Assembly: GCA_016219715.1 (NCBI GenBank)
Contig: JACRKX010000043.1
Coordinates: forward strand, 1-32,929
DNA: 32,929 nucleotides
Direction: 5' to 3'
From: Actinomycetota bacterium
GTDB taxonomy: Bacteria; Actinomycetota; Thermoleophilia; Solirubrobacterales; JACPNS01
Shown here piece after piece: positions 7,859 through 15,892 of this stretch. The translations under genes were made by a program, and so were the position numbers. Positions within the stretch are counted from its first letter, which is position 1, and each line of letters opens with the position of its first letter. The notes under the pieces are model-generated. The model was not told the DNA's origin, did not search any database, and saw only the letters and a program-made list of their open reading frames with translations.

Positions 7859-8239
7859 ATGGCTCGTATCGCCGGAGTAAACATTCCGCTAAACAAGCGG
7901 GTCGAGATCGGTCTGACCTACGTCTATGGCATCGGTCAGCCCACCTCTCAGAGGCTGCTCGACAAGGCCGGCATCAACCGCGACACCTACGTTAAGGACC
8001 TCACCGAAGACGAGGTCATCAAACTGCGCGACCTGATCGACCAGGAACTTACGGTCGAGGGTGATCTGCGACGCGAACGCTCGCAAGACACCAAGCGTCT
8101 CATGGAGATCGGCGCGTACCGCGGCCTCCGCCACCGTCGTGGCCTCCCGGTCCGCGGACAGCGCACCAAGACCAACGCCCGCACCCGCAAGGGTCCCCGC
8201 CGCGCTCAGATCGCGAACAAGAAGAAGGTTTCGAAGTAA
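7859..8239 (+). CDS. rpsM: 30S ribosomal protein S13 (uS13)
   Basis: The 126-residue product starts [26 protein letters not shown], with the helix-two-turn-helix region, and has the signature [29 protein letters not shown] before a basic tail that reaches toward the decoding site. S13 sits in the 30S head and contacts L5 and the P-site tRNA. Length is normal. It follows rpmJ by three bases and precedes rpsK by three. Confidence 0.98.
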   Translation: MARIAGVNIPLNKRVEIGLTYVYGIGQPTSQRLLDKAGINRDTYVKDLTEDEVIKLRDLIDQELTVEGDLRRERSQDTKRLMEIGAYRGLRHRRGLPVRGQRTKTNARTRKGPRRAQIANKKKVSK

Positions 8240-8242
8240 TTC

Positions 8243-8641
8243 ATGGCTGAAGCCAAGTCGAAAGGCCGTAGCGGCCGCCGCAAAGTAAAGAAGAACGTTC
8301 CGTTCGGTCAGGCTCACATCAAGTCGACCTTCAACAACACGATCGTCACCATCACGGACCGTTCCGGAAACGTCATCGCCTGGGAGTCCGCCGGTACGGT
8401 CGGGTTCAAGGGGTCGCGTAAGTCCACGCCGTTCGCAGCGCAGGTCACGGCTGAGTCCGCCGCGCGCAAGGGCATGGAGCACGGCCTGGCCAAGGTCGAA
8501 GTCTTCGTCAAGGGTCCGGGCTCGGGCCGCGAGACCGCGATTCGCTCGCTTCAGGCCACCGGCCTCGAAGTCGTCGGCGTTCGCGACGTCACGCCTCAGG
8601 CCCACAACGGCTGCCGCCCGCGCAAGCGCCGGAGGCTCTAG
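8243..8641 (+). CDS. rpsK: 30S ribosomal protein S11 (uS11)
   Basis: The 132-residue product has a basic N-terminus ([35 protein letters not shown]) and the S11 C-terminal signature [23 protein letters not shown]11 lies in the platform near the E-site and mRNA exit, paired with S7. Length and spacing (three bases on each side) are ordinary for the alpha operon. Confidence 0.98.
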   Translation: MAEAKSKGRSGRRKVKKNVPFGQAHIKSTFNNTIVTITDRSGNVIAWESAGTVGFKGSRKSTPFAAQVTAESAARKGMEHGLAKVEVFVKGPGSGRETAIRSLQATGLEVVGVRDVTPQAHNGCRPRKRRRL

Positions 8642-8644
8642 GTC

Positions 8645-9265
8645 ATGGCCCGCGACACAGGTGCACAGTGCAAGCAGTGCCGCCGCGAGGGAGAGAAGCT
8701 CTACCTCAAGGGTGCCCGCTGCTTCTCCGACAAGTGCGGCGTCGACCGCCGCAGCTACCCGCCGGGACAGCATGGCCTCACCCGCCAGAAGCAGAGCGAG
8801 TACCGCCTGCAGTTGCGCGAGAAGCAGAAGGCCCGCCGCTTCTACCAGATCCTCGAAAAGCAGTTCCGTACCTACTACGACACGGCAAGCCGCCAGCAGG
8901 GAGTCACCGGCGACAACCTGCTGCGCCTGCTCGAGCGCCGCTTCGACAACGTTCTCGTGCGCCTCGGTTTCGCCGCGTCGCGCCGCCAGGCGCGCCAGCT
9001 GATCCGCCACGGCCACTGGACGATCAACGGCCGCCGGGTTGACATTCCAAGTTTCCAGGTCCGTGAAGGCGATGTCATCGCCGTATCGGACAAGTCGAGC
9101 GCGAAGGACATCATCAAGGAAGCAACCGAGATGACCGCCGCCGTGCCCGCATGGCTCCAGGCCGATCACGATGCGCTGACGGCACAGATCCTGCGTCTGC
9201 CCGAGCGAGGCGAAATCGCCACGCCGGTGCAGGAGCAGCTGATCGTCGAGCTTTACTCGAAGTAA
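8645..9265 (+). CDS. rpsD: 30S ribosomal protein S4, zinc type (uS4)
   Basis: The 206-residue product has a zinc knuckle at the N-terminus with Cys9, Cys12, Cys26 and Cys31 ([11 protein letters not shown]...CFSDKC), followed by the family's [10 protein letters not shown] and an S4 RNA-binding domain at about 97-155 ([40 protein letters not shown]). S4 nucleates 30S assembly and, in E. coli, represses the alpha operon. Retaining all four cysteines makes this the zinc-binding form. Confidence 0.98.
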   Translation: MARDTGAQCKQCRREGEKLYLKGARCFSDKCGVDRRSYPPGQHGLTRQKQSEYRLQLREKQKARRFYQILEKQFRTYYDTASRQQGVTGDNLLRLLERRFDNVLVRLGFAASRRQARQLIRHGHWTINGRRVDIPSFQVREGDVIAVSDKSSAKDIIKEATEMTAAVPAWLQADHDALTAQILRLPERGEIATPVQEQLIVELYSK

Positions 9266-9333
9266 CAATCCCCCGGGCGCCCCATGCACTCCGCTGAAGG
9301 CGGCGCCGATCAAGTTCCGAACAAAGGGTCCTA

Positions 9334-10284
9334 ATGCTTGAATTCCAGACTCCTCGCATTTCCGCCCAGCAGATCGAAGGAAACCGCGGTGTTTTCTCGA
9401 TCGAACCGCTGGACCGTGGCTTCGGCTACACCTTCGGCAGCGCGCTGCGGCGAGTGATGCTGTCATCGCTCGCAGGGGCGGCCGTCACCAGTCTTCGCAT
9501 CGAGGGAGTCGCGCACGAGTTCTCGACGATCCAGGGTGTCAAGGAAGATGTCACCGACATCGTCCTGAACCTCAAGGCGCTCACCTGCAAGGTGCACAGC
9601 GACGCCACAGAGGTCGAGGCGCCGCTGGTCTTCACCGGCCCCGGCGAGGTCAAGGCCAAGGACATCGATCTGCCTTCCGGCGTCGAGATCCTCAACCCCA
9701 ACGCCCACGTCGCCACGCTCGAGAAGAAGACCAAGCTCGAGATGTACATGACGATCGGCCGCGGCCGCGGTTACTCGCCGGCCGAAGAGAACAAGACCTC
9801 CGACCAGCCGATCGGCGTGATCCCGATCGACTCGATCTTCTCGCCCGTCAAGCGTGTCAGCTACTCGGTCGAGGGCGCTCGCGTCGGGCAGCGCACCGAC
9901 TACGACAAGCTCACGATCGAGGTCGAGACCGATGGCTCGGTCGAGCCCGACGCCGCGCTGCGCGAGGCCTCCGAGATCCTCATCAAGACGCTCGCGATCT
10001 TCACCGACGAGATGACCGTCGCCGCGCTGCGTGGCGAGCTCGACGAAGCCGAAGAGATCTCTGGCGGACTGCCTGAGGCCGGCGGCCCCGACGACATCCT
10101 CATCGAAGAGCTCGACCTTGGCGTTCGCTCCTACAACTGCCTCAAGCGCGGCGGCATCCAGACCGTCGGCCAGCTGCTCGAGCGCAGTGAGGCCGAGCTG
10201 GCGGCGATCCCGAACTTCGGACGCAAGAGCATCCAGGAGGTCGTCGACGTCCTGGCCGACCGCGGACTGGCTCTCAAGGGCTAG
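9334..10284 (+). CDS. rpoA: RNA polymerase alpha subunit
   Basis: The 316-residue product has both domains. The N-terminal dimerisation and assembly domain spans about residues 1-230 (FSIEPLDRGFGYTFGSALRRVMLSSLAGAAVTS). A short linker leads to the C-terminal domain, about 245-316, with the DNA and activator contact helix LGVRSYNCLKRGGIQTVGQLL and IPNFGRKSIQEV. It lies after a 68-base gap following rpsD, which has an AAAGGG close before the ATG, and 20 bases before rplQ. Confidence 0.98.
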   Translation: MLEFQTPRISAQQIEGNRGVFSIEPLDRGFGYTFGSALRRVMLSSLAGAAVTSLRIEGVAHEFSTIQGVKEDVTDIVLNLKALTCKVHSDATEVEAPLVFTGPGEVKAKDIDLPSGVEILNPNAHVATLEKKTKLEMYMTIGRGRGYSPAEENKTSDQPIGVIPIDSIFSPVKRVSYSVEGARVGQRTDYDKLTIEVETDGSVEPDAALREASEILIKTLAIFTDEMTVAALRGELDEAEEISGGLPEAGGPDDILIEELDLGVRSYNCLKRGGIQTVGQLLERSEAELAAIPNFGRKSIQEVVDVLADRGLALKG

Positions 10285-10304
10285 ATCGCTACTCTTTTCG
10301 AACC

Positions 10305-10658
10305 ATGCGCCACAACAAGACACGCAACAAGCTCTCGCGTGACAGCGCCCACCGTAAGGCGCTGTTCGCCAACCTCTGCAAGGAGGCGATCGACCACGAG
10401 CGCATCAAGACCACCGAGGCCAAGGCCAAGGCGGTCAAGCCTGAGCTCGAGAAGCTGATCACGCTCGCCAAGCGCGGCGATCTGCACGCGCGTCGCCAGG
10501 CGCTGGCCACGCTGAACAACGACAAGTTCACCGTGCACAAGCTCTTCGAAGAGATCGCGCCTCGCTACGAGACGCGCCCGGGTGGCTACACCCGCATCCT
10601 CAAGTTGGGTCCGCGCCGTTCGGACTCGACTGAGATGGTCTACCTCGAGCTGGTTTAA
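10305..10658 (+). CDS. rplQ: 50S ribosomal protein L17 (bL17)
   Basis: The 117-residue product starts MRHNKTRNKLSRDSAHRKALFANL, the family signature (usually MRHxxxxxKLxRxxxHRxAL), and ends GGYTRILKLGPRRSDSTEMVYLELV. L17 lies near the peptide exit tunnel of the 50S subunit. It is the last gene of the ribosomal supercluster here. Its stop is followed closely by a hairpin and by the convergent 3' end of a secreted-protein gene. Confidence 0.98.
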   Translation: MRHNKTRNKLSRDSAHRKALFANLCKEAIDHERIKTTEAKAKAVKPELEKLITLAKRGDLHARRQALATLNNDKFTVHKLFEEIAPRYETRPGGYTRILKLGPRRSDSTEMVYLELV

Positions 10659-10668
10659 CCGTTCGATC

Positions 10669-10691
10669 GGTCGCCGTCACAGGCGGCGACC
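10669..10691. terminator. Hairpin at the rplQ / beta-propeller gene convergent junction
   Basis: GGTCGCCG and CGGCGACC form an 8-base-pair stem around a 7-base loop, starting 10 bases after the rplQ stop and overlapping the last codons of the convergent - strand gene. There is no T-run on either side. As a GC-rich hairpin at a tail-to-tail junction it may end transcripts from both directions. Confidence 0.5.
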
Positions 10692-11837
10692 ATCTACCAG
10701 GTGCTTGATCCAGACGTCCTGGACCGAGCCGTTTCCGTCGCCGACGAAATCGTCGCCGCCGGCCGCCGCGAAGGTCACGAAGTTGGCGCGCGCACTGGCG
10801 TCGGCGTCGGAGATCGAGCTGTAGGAGTGGGCTAAGTCGTCTTTGTTGCCGGTGTTGCGGTTCAGGTAGTAGACGCTCGACCTCAGTCCGAAAACGATGA
10901 TGCCGCGATCGGCCGCGAAGGCCGTTACGCCGACCAGCGCGCCGGGTCCGCGTGTGACGATGCGGCGGCTGCTGACGCCCCGCTTGCCGGCGATGGCCAT
11001 GCGCACGGCTCCGCCGCTCTGATAGCCGACAACGCGCCGTCTGTTGGCCGCGTCCGAGACCTTCGGCGAGTTGCCGCGACCGATCGAGATCGTCTGCCCA
11101 GACCAGCGCAGCCTGACGCGGCCGGCGTGTTGCCAGGCCAGCGCGCGGCCGTCGTAGGAGTAGTCGGGCTGGCTGCCCGCGCGAAAGCGCCTGGGGCGGG
11201 GGCGACGCGCAGAGGCTGTGAAGACGTCGCCGTTTGCGGTGAACGCCACGCGCCGGCAGTCGCCGGAAATCGTCGGCTCCGCGGCATCTGAGACACCGCG
11301 CGAGACAAGCTTCGTCCTGCCTCGGCGTAAGTCGCGCAGATAAACGTCCCAGTCCGGGGAGCGGTCTCCGGAGGAGAGGTTGGTGGCGCGCGACTCGAAG
11401 ACCACACAATGCGGAGCGCGCGTGATCGATCCGTCTAGCGCAGGGTTCTGCGACTGGCCGTTGGCCTGTGCGCCTGCCGTCGAAACGCTGACCCGCGACA
11501 GCACTCCGGTGCCGGGGCGATCGAGCGTCAGGCCGGCCGATCCGCGTGGCCGGCGCCACACGAACACGTCGCGCTGGCCGTTTGCGTCGCCGCTGGTCAG
11601 GTTGTAAGCGTCCGAGTGAAACGCGGCCAGCCGCGCGAAGCGGTTATCGCCGCTGATCGCCGCTCCGCCCGAGGGGCCGTTACCGGCCTCGCCGCCGGGG
11701 CCGACGGAGATGTTCAGGGGATCGCTGCCGTAGATCGCAGCGGTAGCGGCCGGCGATACGCATGCCAAGGCCGCTGTGACGAAGGTGAGTGCGGCGAGCG
11801 CTTGCCCGGCGCGAGTGGGTGTGCGACGTGCGTGCAT
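10677..11837 (-). CDS. Secreted beta-propeller-like protein (TolB/PD40-type repeats)
   Basis: Read from the ATG at 11837, the 386-residue product starts MHARRTPTRAGQALAALTFVTAALACVSPAATAA, a clear signal peptide with an ATA-A type cleavage site. The ORF-track start is far upstream and runs through truA, so it is a shadow. The mature part has spaced motifs of the WD40-like/PD40 kind: NLTSGDANGQRDVFVW, NLSSGDRSPDWDVYLRDL, AEPTISGDCRRVAFTA and SVQDVWIKHLVDGR, consistent with a propeller outside the cell or in the wall. Similar actinobacterial proteins have no agreed substrate, and I assign none. It is inserted, in reverse, between rplQ and truA. Confidence 0.72.
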   Translation of the reverse strand: MHARRTPTRAGQALAALTFVTAALACVSPAATAAIYGSDPLNISVGPGGEAGNGPSGGAAISGDNRFARLAAFHSDAYNLTSGDANGQRDVFVWRRPRGSAGLTLDRPGTGVLSRVSVSTAGAQANGQSQNPALDGSITRAPHCVVFESRATNLSSGDRSPDWDVYLRDLRRGRTKLVSRGVSDAAEPTISGDCRRVAFTANGDVFTASARRPRPRRFRAGSQPDYSYDGRALAWQHAGRVRLRWSGQTISIGRGNSPKVSDAANRRRVVGYQSGGAVRMAIAGKRGVSSRRIVTRGPGALVGVTAFAADRGIIVFGLRSSVYYLNRNTGNKDDLAHSYSSISDADASARANFVTFAAAGGDDFVGDGNGSVQDVWIKHLVDGRRL

Positions 11838-11877
11838 GCGGGCTGAGGCTGTTCTCCGATCGGCCACAATCTGCATC

Positions 11878-12627
11878 GTGAGCGCGCGATTGCTGATCGA
11901 ATATGACGGTACTGCCTTCCATGGCTGGGCCGCCCAGCCGGGTCTGCGTACCGTGCAGGAAGAGCTCGAGCGGGCGCTCGCGGTCGTTAGTCGTGGGCCG
12001 CTGAAGCTGACGGTTGCCGGACGCACCGACGCCGGGGTACACGCGCTCGGCCAGGTCGCCTCGCATGAGGGCGATCCGGTGTCGGCGCGATCGTTGAACG
12101 CCTTGCTGCCCGACGACGTGGCCGTTCTCGAGAGCACAGCGGCGCCTGAAGGCTTCGACGCGCGCCGCGACGCGCTGTCGCGCACATACGTATACAGAGT
12201 TCGCCTGCACCGCGAACGTACGGCTCTGCAGCGCGACCGCGTGCTCGACTGGCGCTACCCCGTAGATCGCGATCTGCTCGATGCCTGTGCGGCGAATCTG
12301 ATCGGCGAGCACGACTTCGAAGCCTTCACGCTGTCCAAGGAGCCTTACATAAGCCATCGCCGCACGATCGACCGGTCGCAGTGGGTCGAGCGCGACGGAC
12401 TGCTCGAGTTCTGGGTGCGAGCCGACTCGTTCACGCGCCGGATGGTGCGTTCGCTGGTCGGTTACCAGCTCGATGTCGCCCGTGGCGCATGGTCGATCGA
12501 GCAGTTCACCGAGCTGCTGGCGGGTGCGCCGCGCAGCGCCGGGGGTCGTGCAGCTGCGGCGCACGGCCTCTTCCTTGCCGAAGTTGCCTACCCAATTACG
12601 GCGATGGACGGATCTCCGAGCGGCTAA
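11878..12627 (+). CDS. truA: tRNA pseudouridine38-40 synthase
   Basis: The enzyme makes pseudouridine at positions 38-40 of the tRNA anticodon arm. The catalytic aspartate is Asp51 in VAGRTDAGVHALGQV, and the N-terminal LLIEYDGTAFHGWAAQPGLRTVQEELERAL and C-terminal ADSFTRRMVRSLVGYQLDVARG are family signatures. I choose the GTG at 11878 (249 residues), which starts just before the conserved core; the track start at 11776 adds 34 residues that lie inside the divergent secreted gene's signal peptide region. No Shine-Dalgarno is visible; CACAAT lies seven bases upstream, so the message may be leaderless. truA after rplQ is a common pairing. Confidence 0.95.
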   Translation: MSARLLIEYDGTAFHGWAAQPGLRTVQEELERALAVVSRGPLKLTVAGRTDAGVHALGQVASHEGDPVSARSLNALLPDDVAVLESTAAPEGFDARRDALSRTYVYRVRLHRERTALQRDRVLDWRYPVDRDLLDACAANLIGEHDFEAFTLSKEPYISHRRTIDRSQWVERDGLLEFWVRADSFTRRMVRSLVGYQLDVARGAWSIEQFTELLAGAPRSAGGRAAAAHGLFLAEVAYPITAMDGSPSG

Positions 12628-12662
12628 AGACTCCCTGTCCCCGCTGCCGATCAGAAAATTAC

Positions 12663-12680
12663 GCGCCTAGGCAGTGGCGC
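12663..12680 (+). terminator. Possible weak hairpin after truA
   Basis: GCGCC and GGCGC form a 5-base-pair stem around 8 bases, 35 bases after the truA stop, followed only by TT. It could separate truA from the next gene but the stem is short. Confidence 0.2.
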
Positions 12681-12705
12681 TTCGACATGACGCTCGCGAG
12701 AGCCC

Positions 12706-12720
12706 GGAGGACAAGTCATC
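12706..12720 (+). promoter_or_regulatory. Shine-Dalgarno before a non-standard ATC start
   Basis: GGAGG (12706-12710) lies seven bases before an ATC codon at 12718. From that ATC the frame reads straight into a signal peptide and the RCC1 repeats. There is no ATG, GTG or TTG in this frame between the TGA at 12688 and the far side of the signal peptide. The spacing is ideal, which makes ATC, or a lost ATG at that place, the likely initiation site. Confidence 0.5.
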
Positions 12721-15519
12721 GTTCGCTATTCGGCAGGATGCCGCCTATCGGTTCGGCAATGGATTGCGCTTTTCGCGATCGCGACTGCCTGTGGGCTGGT
12801 GACCGCTCCGGCCGACGCGGCGACAGTGGTTTCAGGTGGCGGACACAGCTGCGCCATCGCCCGTTCGGGAAGCGTGATCTGTTGGGGCGCAAACGCCTCT
12901 GGCCAGCTCGGCGACGGGTCGACGACCGCCAGTTCGACGCCGGTGATCGTGCCCTCGTACGTGCCCGAGTCGCTCGACGTGACCGCGCTCTCGGCGGGAG
13001 CCGCGCACAGTTGCGCGCTCGTGGTCGACGGAACGGTCCAATGCTGGGGCGAGAACGGTGCGGGCCAGCTCGGCGACGGCACGACGGCAGATAGCTCGAG
13101 CCCACTGACGGTGGTCGGGGTGAGCGACGCGGTGCAGATCGCGGCCGGTGCGGCGTTCACGTGCGCGCTGCTCGCCGACGGAACGGTGAAGTGCTGGGGA
13201 GAGGGCAGCTCGGGCCAGCTCGGCGACGGCCTAGCAACCGACAGCGGATCGCCGGTGACAGTCAGCTCGCTGACCAATGCCTCACACCTGACGGCCGGCG
13301 ACGAGCATGTCTGCGTCGTGGCTTCGGGCGCCGTTCGCTGCTGGGGCGCCAACGCCAGCGGCCAGCTCGGCGACGGCACCATCATCCAGCGAAACGCGCC
13401 GGTTTCAGTCAGTGGCGTTAGTGGCGTGACCATGGTTTCAGGAGGCACCGCCTTCAGCTGTGCCTTGACGGCCGCCAACGTGAAGTGCTGGGGCGCCAAC
13501 GCCAGCGGCCAGCTCGGCGACGGCACCACCGTGTCGCCGCGTACGACCGCGGTGACGGTCGCGGGGCTTTCCAGTCCGTCCCGTGTTGCCGCTGGCGGCG
13601 CTCATGCGTGCGCCGTCGATTCCACTCCGGCGCTGAAGTGCTGGGGCGCCAACGCCAGCGGCCAGCTCGGCGATGCTTCGACGACGGCGAGCAGCTCGCC
13701 GGTAGCGGTGTCCGGCTTGACCGACGCCGACGCGCTGAGCGCATCGAGCAACCACACCTGTGCGCTCACCGCAACGGGCGGGTTCTATTGCTGGGGAGCC
13801 GGATCCAACGGAGAAATCGGCGACGGCGGTTCGACCGACCGGTCCACGCCGGCGACCGTCAGGGGTACGGCCGGCGGCAAGACGATCGCCAATGGGTCGT
13901 CTCACACATGCGTGGCGCTGAGCGGTGGCAAGGTCAACTGCTGGGGCGCCAACGCGAAGGGGCAGCTCGGCGATACGAGCACCTCGACGGCGACGACTCC
14001 GGTGGTCGCATTCAACCTCTTCAACCTGACCGGCATCTCCGCGGGATTCGCGCACAGCTGCGCCATCGAGAGCGGCGGACAGGCGAAGTGCTGGGGTGAC
14101 AATCAATTCGGGCAGGTTGGGTCTGGCAACTCGACGGCGCAGTTCACGATGGCCAACTCGGTCTCTGGTCTAAGCAACGCGACGCTGATCGACACCGGCC
14201 TCAACTTCAGCTGCGCCGTGACGACGGCAGCTCAGGCCAAGTGCTGGGGCCAGAACGGCAACTACCAACTGGGCGACGGTACGACCACAAACCGCAACGC
14301 GCCGGTGACGGTGTCGGGTCTGTCGAACGTGACGGCGATCTCGGGCGGTGGCACCACCACCTGTGCGATCGTCAGCGGAGGTCAGGCGAAGTGCTGGGGA
14401 AACAACGCCGCCGGCCAGGTCGGTCAGGGCAACACCAACACGCCGGTAACGGCGCCGGCGAACGTCAGCTCGCTGACCGACGCGGTCGCGATCGCCAACG
14501 GCCAGACTCACGCCTGCGCGATCGTCACAGGTGGCGCCGTCGAGTGCTGGGGCTCCAACGACTACGGGCAGCTTGGCGACGGCACGAACACGCAGCGCAC
14601 GACTCCCGTGAGTGTCTCCGGCCTGACCGGCGCAACCGCGATCGCGGCGGGCGATTACCACACCTGCGCGCTCGTGACGTTGGGCGCCGTCAAGTGCTGG
14701 GGCTTCGGGACCAACGGCCGGCTCGGCAACGGCGGAACGTCGAACAGCAACGTGCCGGTCGATGTTTCGGGCCTGCTCGGCGCCGTGAGTCTGTCGGGCG
14801 GCGGGCAGCACACGTGTGCGGTGGTCGCCGGCGGCAACACCTACTGCTGGGGGTACGGACTGAACGGCCAGCTCGGCAACGGCTCGACGGCCGACCGGCT
14901 CGTGCCATATGAGGCCGAGAAGGTGCTCGAAGGTCTGATCAGGATTACGACCCTCTCAGAAGGCTTGTTCACACAAAGCACTCAACCGTCGATCGGCTAC
15001 AGCACGCTCGACGTCATCAGCCCACTGGTCGAGTGCAATCTCGACGGTGCCGGCTACAGCTCGTGCAGCTTCCCGCCCTTCACGCCCGGGTCGCCGCTCT
15101 CGGTCGGCCGTCACACGATGCGGATCAAGGCCGCGCCGAACTTCCTGGGTAACGACGTGATCTCCTACACGAGCCTCAGCTTTGCCGTCAGCGTGGTCCT
15201 GCCGACCGCGACGATCTCGTCGCCGGTGGAGTCCGCTCAGACGGCCGACAGCACTCCCTCGATGACCTTCAGCGCTACTGGAGAAGGCGCTCTCACGACC
15301 GAGTGCCGCGCCGACAGCGGCAGCTGGGCGGCATGCAGCTCGCCGTGGACCTCCGGAGCGCTCGCCGACGGCGCACACTCGCTGGAGCTGCGCGTGACCG
15401 ACGCAAACACGAACACCGCGACCGCGTCGGTGAACATCGTCGTGGACACGGTCATGCCGGACACGACGATCACCGCCAGCCCGGCGTCGCTGTCGAACGT
15501 CACGCCAGTGCCGGATTGA
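12718..15519 (+). CDS. Secreted RCC1-repeat protein, 5' part of a broken giant gene
   Basis: The ORF track starts at GTG 12799, but that cuts a good signal peptide. In the same frame, upstream codons read VRYSAGCRLSVRQWIALFAIATACGLVTAPADAA: basic start, hydrophobic core and ADA-A cleavage site. The body holds 14 units of about 50 residues, each ending in a CWGxNxxGQLGDG-like motif (for example ICWGANASGQLGDG, KCWGFGTNGRLGNG), with a second cysteine in HSCAI/HTCAL. RCC1 propellers have seven blades, so 14 units would give two. After about 14920 come two Ig-like modules (VECNLDGAGYSSC, TECRADSGSWAAC). The third module is cut: the frame shifts at about 15500 and stops at 15519. Partners and role are unknown; related proteins are secreted and probably surface-bound. 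Confidence 0.8.
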   Translation: MVRYSAGCRLSVRQWIALFAIATACGLVTAPADAATVVSGGGHSCAIARSGSVICWGANASGQLGDGSTTASSTPVIVPSYVPESLDVTALSAGAAHSCALVVDGTVQCWGENGAGQLGDGTTADSSSPLTVVGVSDAVQIAAGAAFTCALLADGTVKCWGEGSSGQLGDGLATDSGSPVTVSSLTNASHLTAGDEHVCVVASGAVRCWGANASGQLGDGTIIQRNAPVSVSGVSGVTMVSGGTAFSCALTAANVKCWGANASGQLGDGTTVSPRTTAVTVAGLSSPSRVAAGGAHACAVDSTPALKCWGANASGQLGDASTTASSSPVAVSGLTDADALSASSNHTCALTATGGFYCWGAGSNGEIGDGGSTDRSTPATVRGTAGGKTIANGSSHTCVALSGGKVNCWGANAKGQLGDTSTSTATTPVVAFNLFNLTGISAGFAHSCAIESGGQAKCWGDNQFGQVGSGNSTAQFTMANSVSGLSNATLIDTGLNFSCAVTTAAQAKCWGQNGNYQLGDGTTTNRNAPVTVSGLSNVTAISGGGTTTCAIVSGGQAKCWGNNAAGQVGQGNTNTPVTAPANVSSLTDAVAIANGQTHACAIVTGGAVECWGSNDYGQLGDGTNTQRTTPVSVSGLTGATAIAAGDYHTCALVTLGAVKCWGFGTNGRLGNGGTSNSNVPVDVSGLLGAVSLSGGGQHTCAVVAGGNTYCWGYGLNGQLGNGSTADRLVPYEAEKVLEGLIRITTLSEGLFTQSTQPSIGYSTLDVISPLVECNLDGAGYSSCSFPPFTPGSPLSVGRHTMRIKAAPNFLGNDVISYTSLSFAVSVVLPTATISSPVESAQTADSTPSMTFSATGEGALTTECRADSGSWAACSSPWTSGALADGAHSLELRVTDANTNTATASVNIVVDTVMPDTTITASPASLSNVTPVPD
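12826..14920 (+). repeat. 14 tandem RCC1 units
   Basis: Fourteen copies of a roughly 145-155-base unit encode HSCAI...VKCWGANASGQLGDG-type blades. Some copies are nearly identical at the DNA level: CTGGGGCGCCAACGCCAGCG recurs near 13340, 13490 and 13640. Such identity suggests recent unit duplication or gene conversion and could allow copy-number change by recombination. Confidence 0.85.
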
Positions 15520-15892
15520 TGCGGGCAGCTGGAACAGCTGCACGAGCGCATACGGCCTCGTGCTTGCGGCCGGGTCGCACACGTTCGATGTGCGTGCGAT
15601 CGATCAGGCCGGCAACACCGACGCCACGCCCGCCAGCTACAGCTGGACGATCGACACCACCCCGCCAAACACCTTGATCACCGCCAACCCGGCCACGCTG
15701 ACCACCAGCACCGGCGCATCGTTCAGCTTCACCGCCACAGAGACCGCCACCTTCCAATGCCAGCTAGACGGCGGCGGATACGGCGCATGCACCAGCCCGC
15801 GCAACTACACGTCGCTGACAGACGGCTCGCACACCTTCGACGTGCGCGCCACCGACACCGCCGGCAACCTCGACTCCACCCCGGCCAGTTGA
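15500..15892 (+). pseudogene. Ig-like repeat fragment, middle part of the broken gene
   Basis: In frame 2, out of step with the RCC1 part, this reads QCRIDAGSWNSCTSAYGLVLAAGSHTFDVRAIDQAGNTDATPASYSWTIDTTPPNT and then a full 84-residue Ig-like module up to NLDSTPAS, where a TGA is created by the first copy of a 19-base duplication. No Shine-Dalgarno or start precedes it; the track's GTG at 15560 falls in the middle of a module. It is the continuation of the upstream gene after a loss of 41 bases, and cannot be made as a separate protein with any sense. Confidence 0.75.

Noticed and set aside
7889-9466. 525-residue - strand ORF across rpsM, rpsK, rpsD and rpoA
   Set aside because: It runs antisense to four certain genes, has no family resemblance, and long antisense frames are expected at this GC content.
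12799-12801. GTG 12799 as the start of the RCC1 gene
   Set aside because: It lies after the hydrophobic core of a good signal peptide in the same frame and has no ribosome site.
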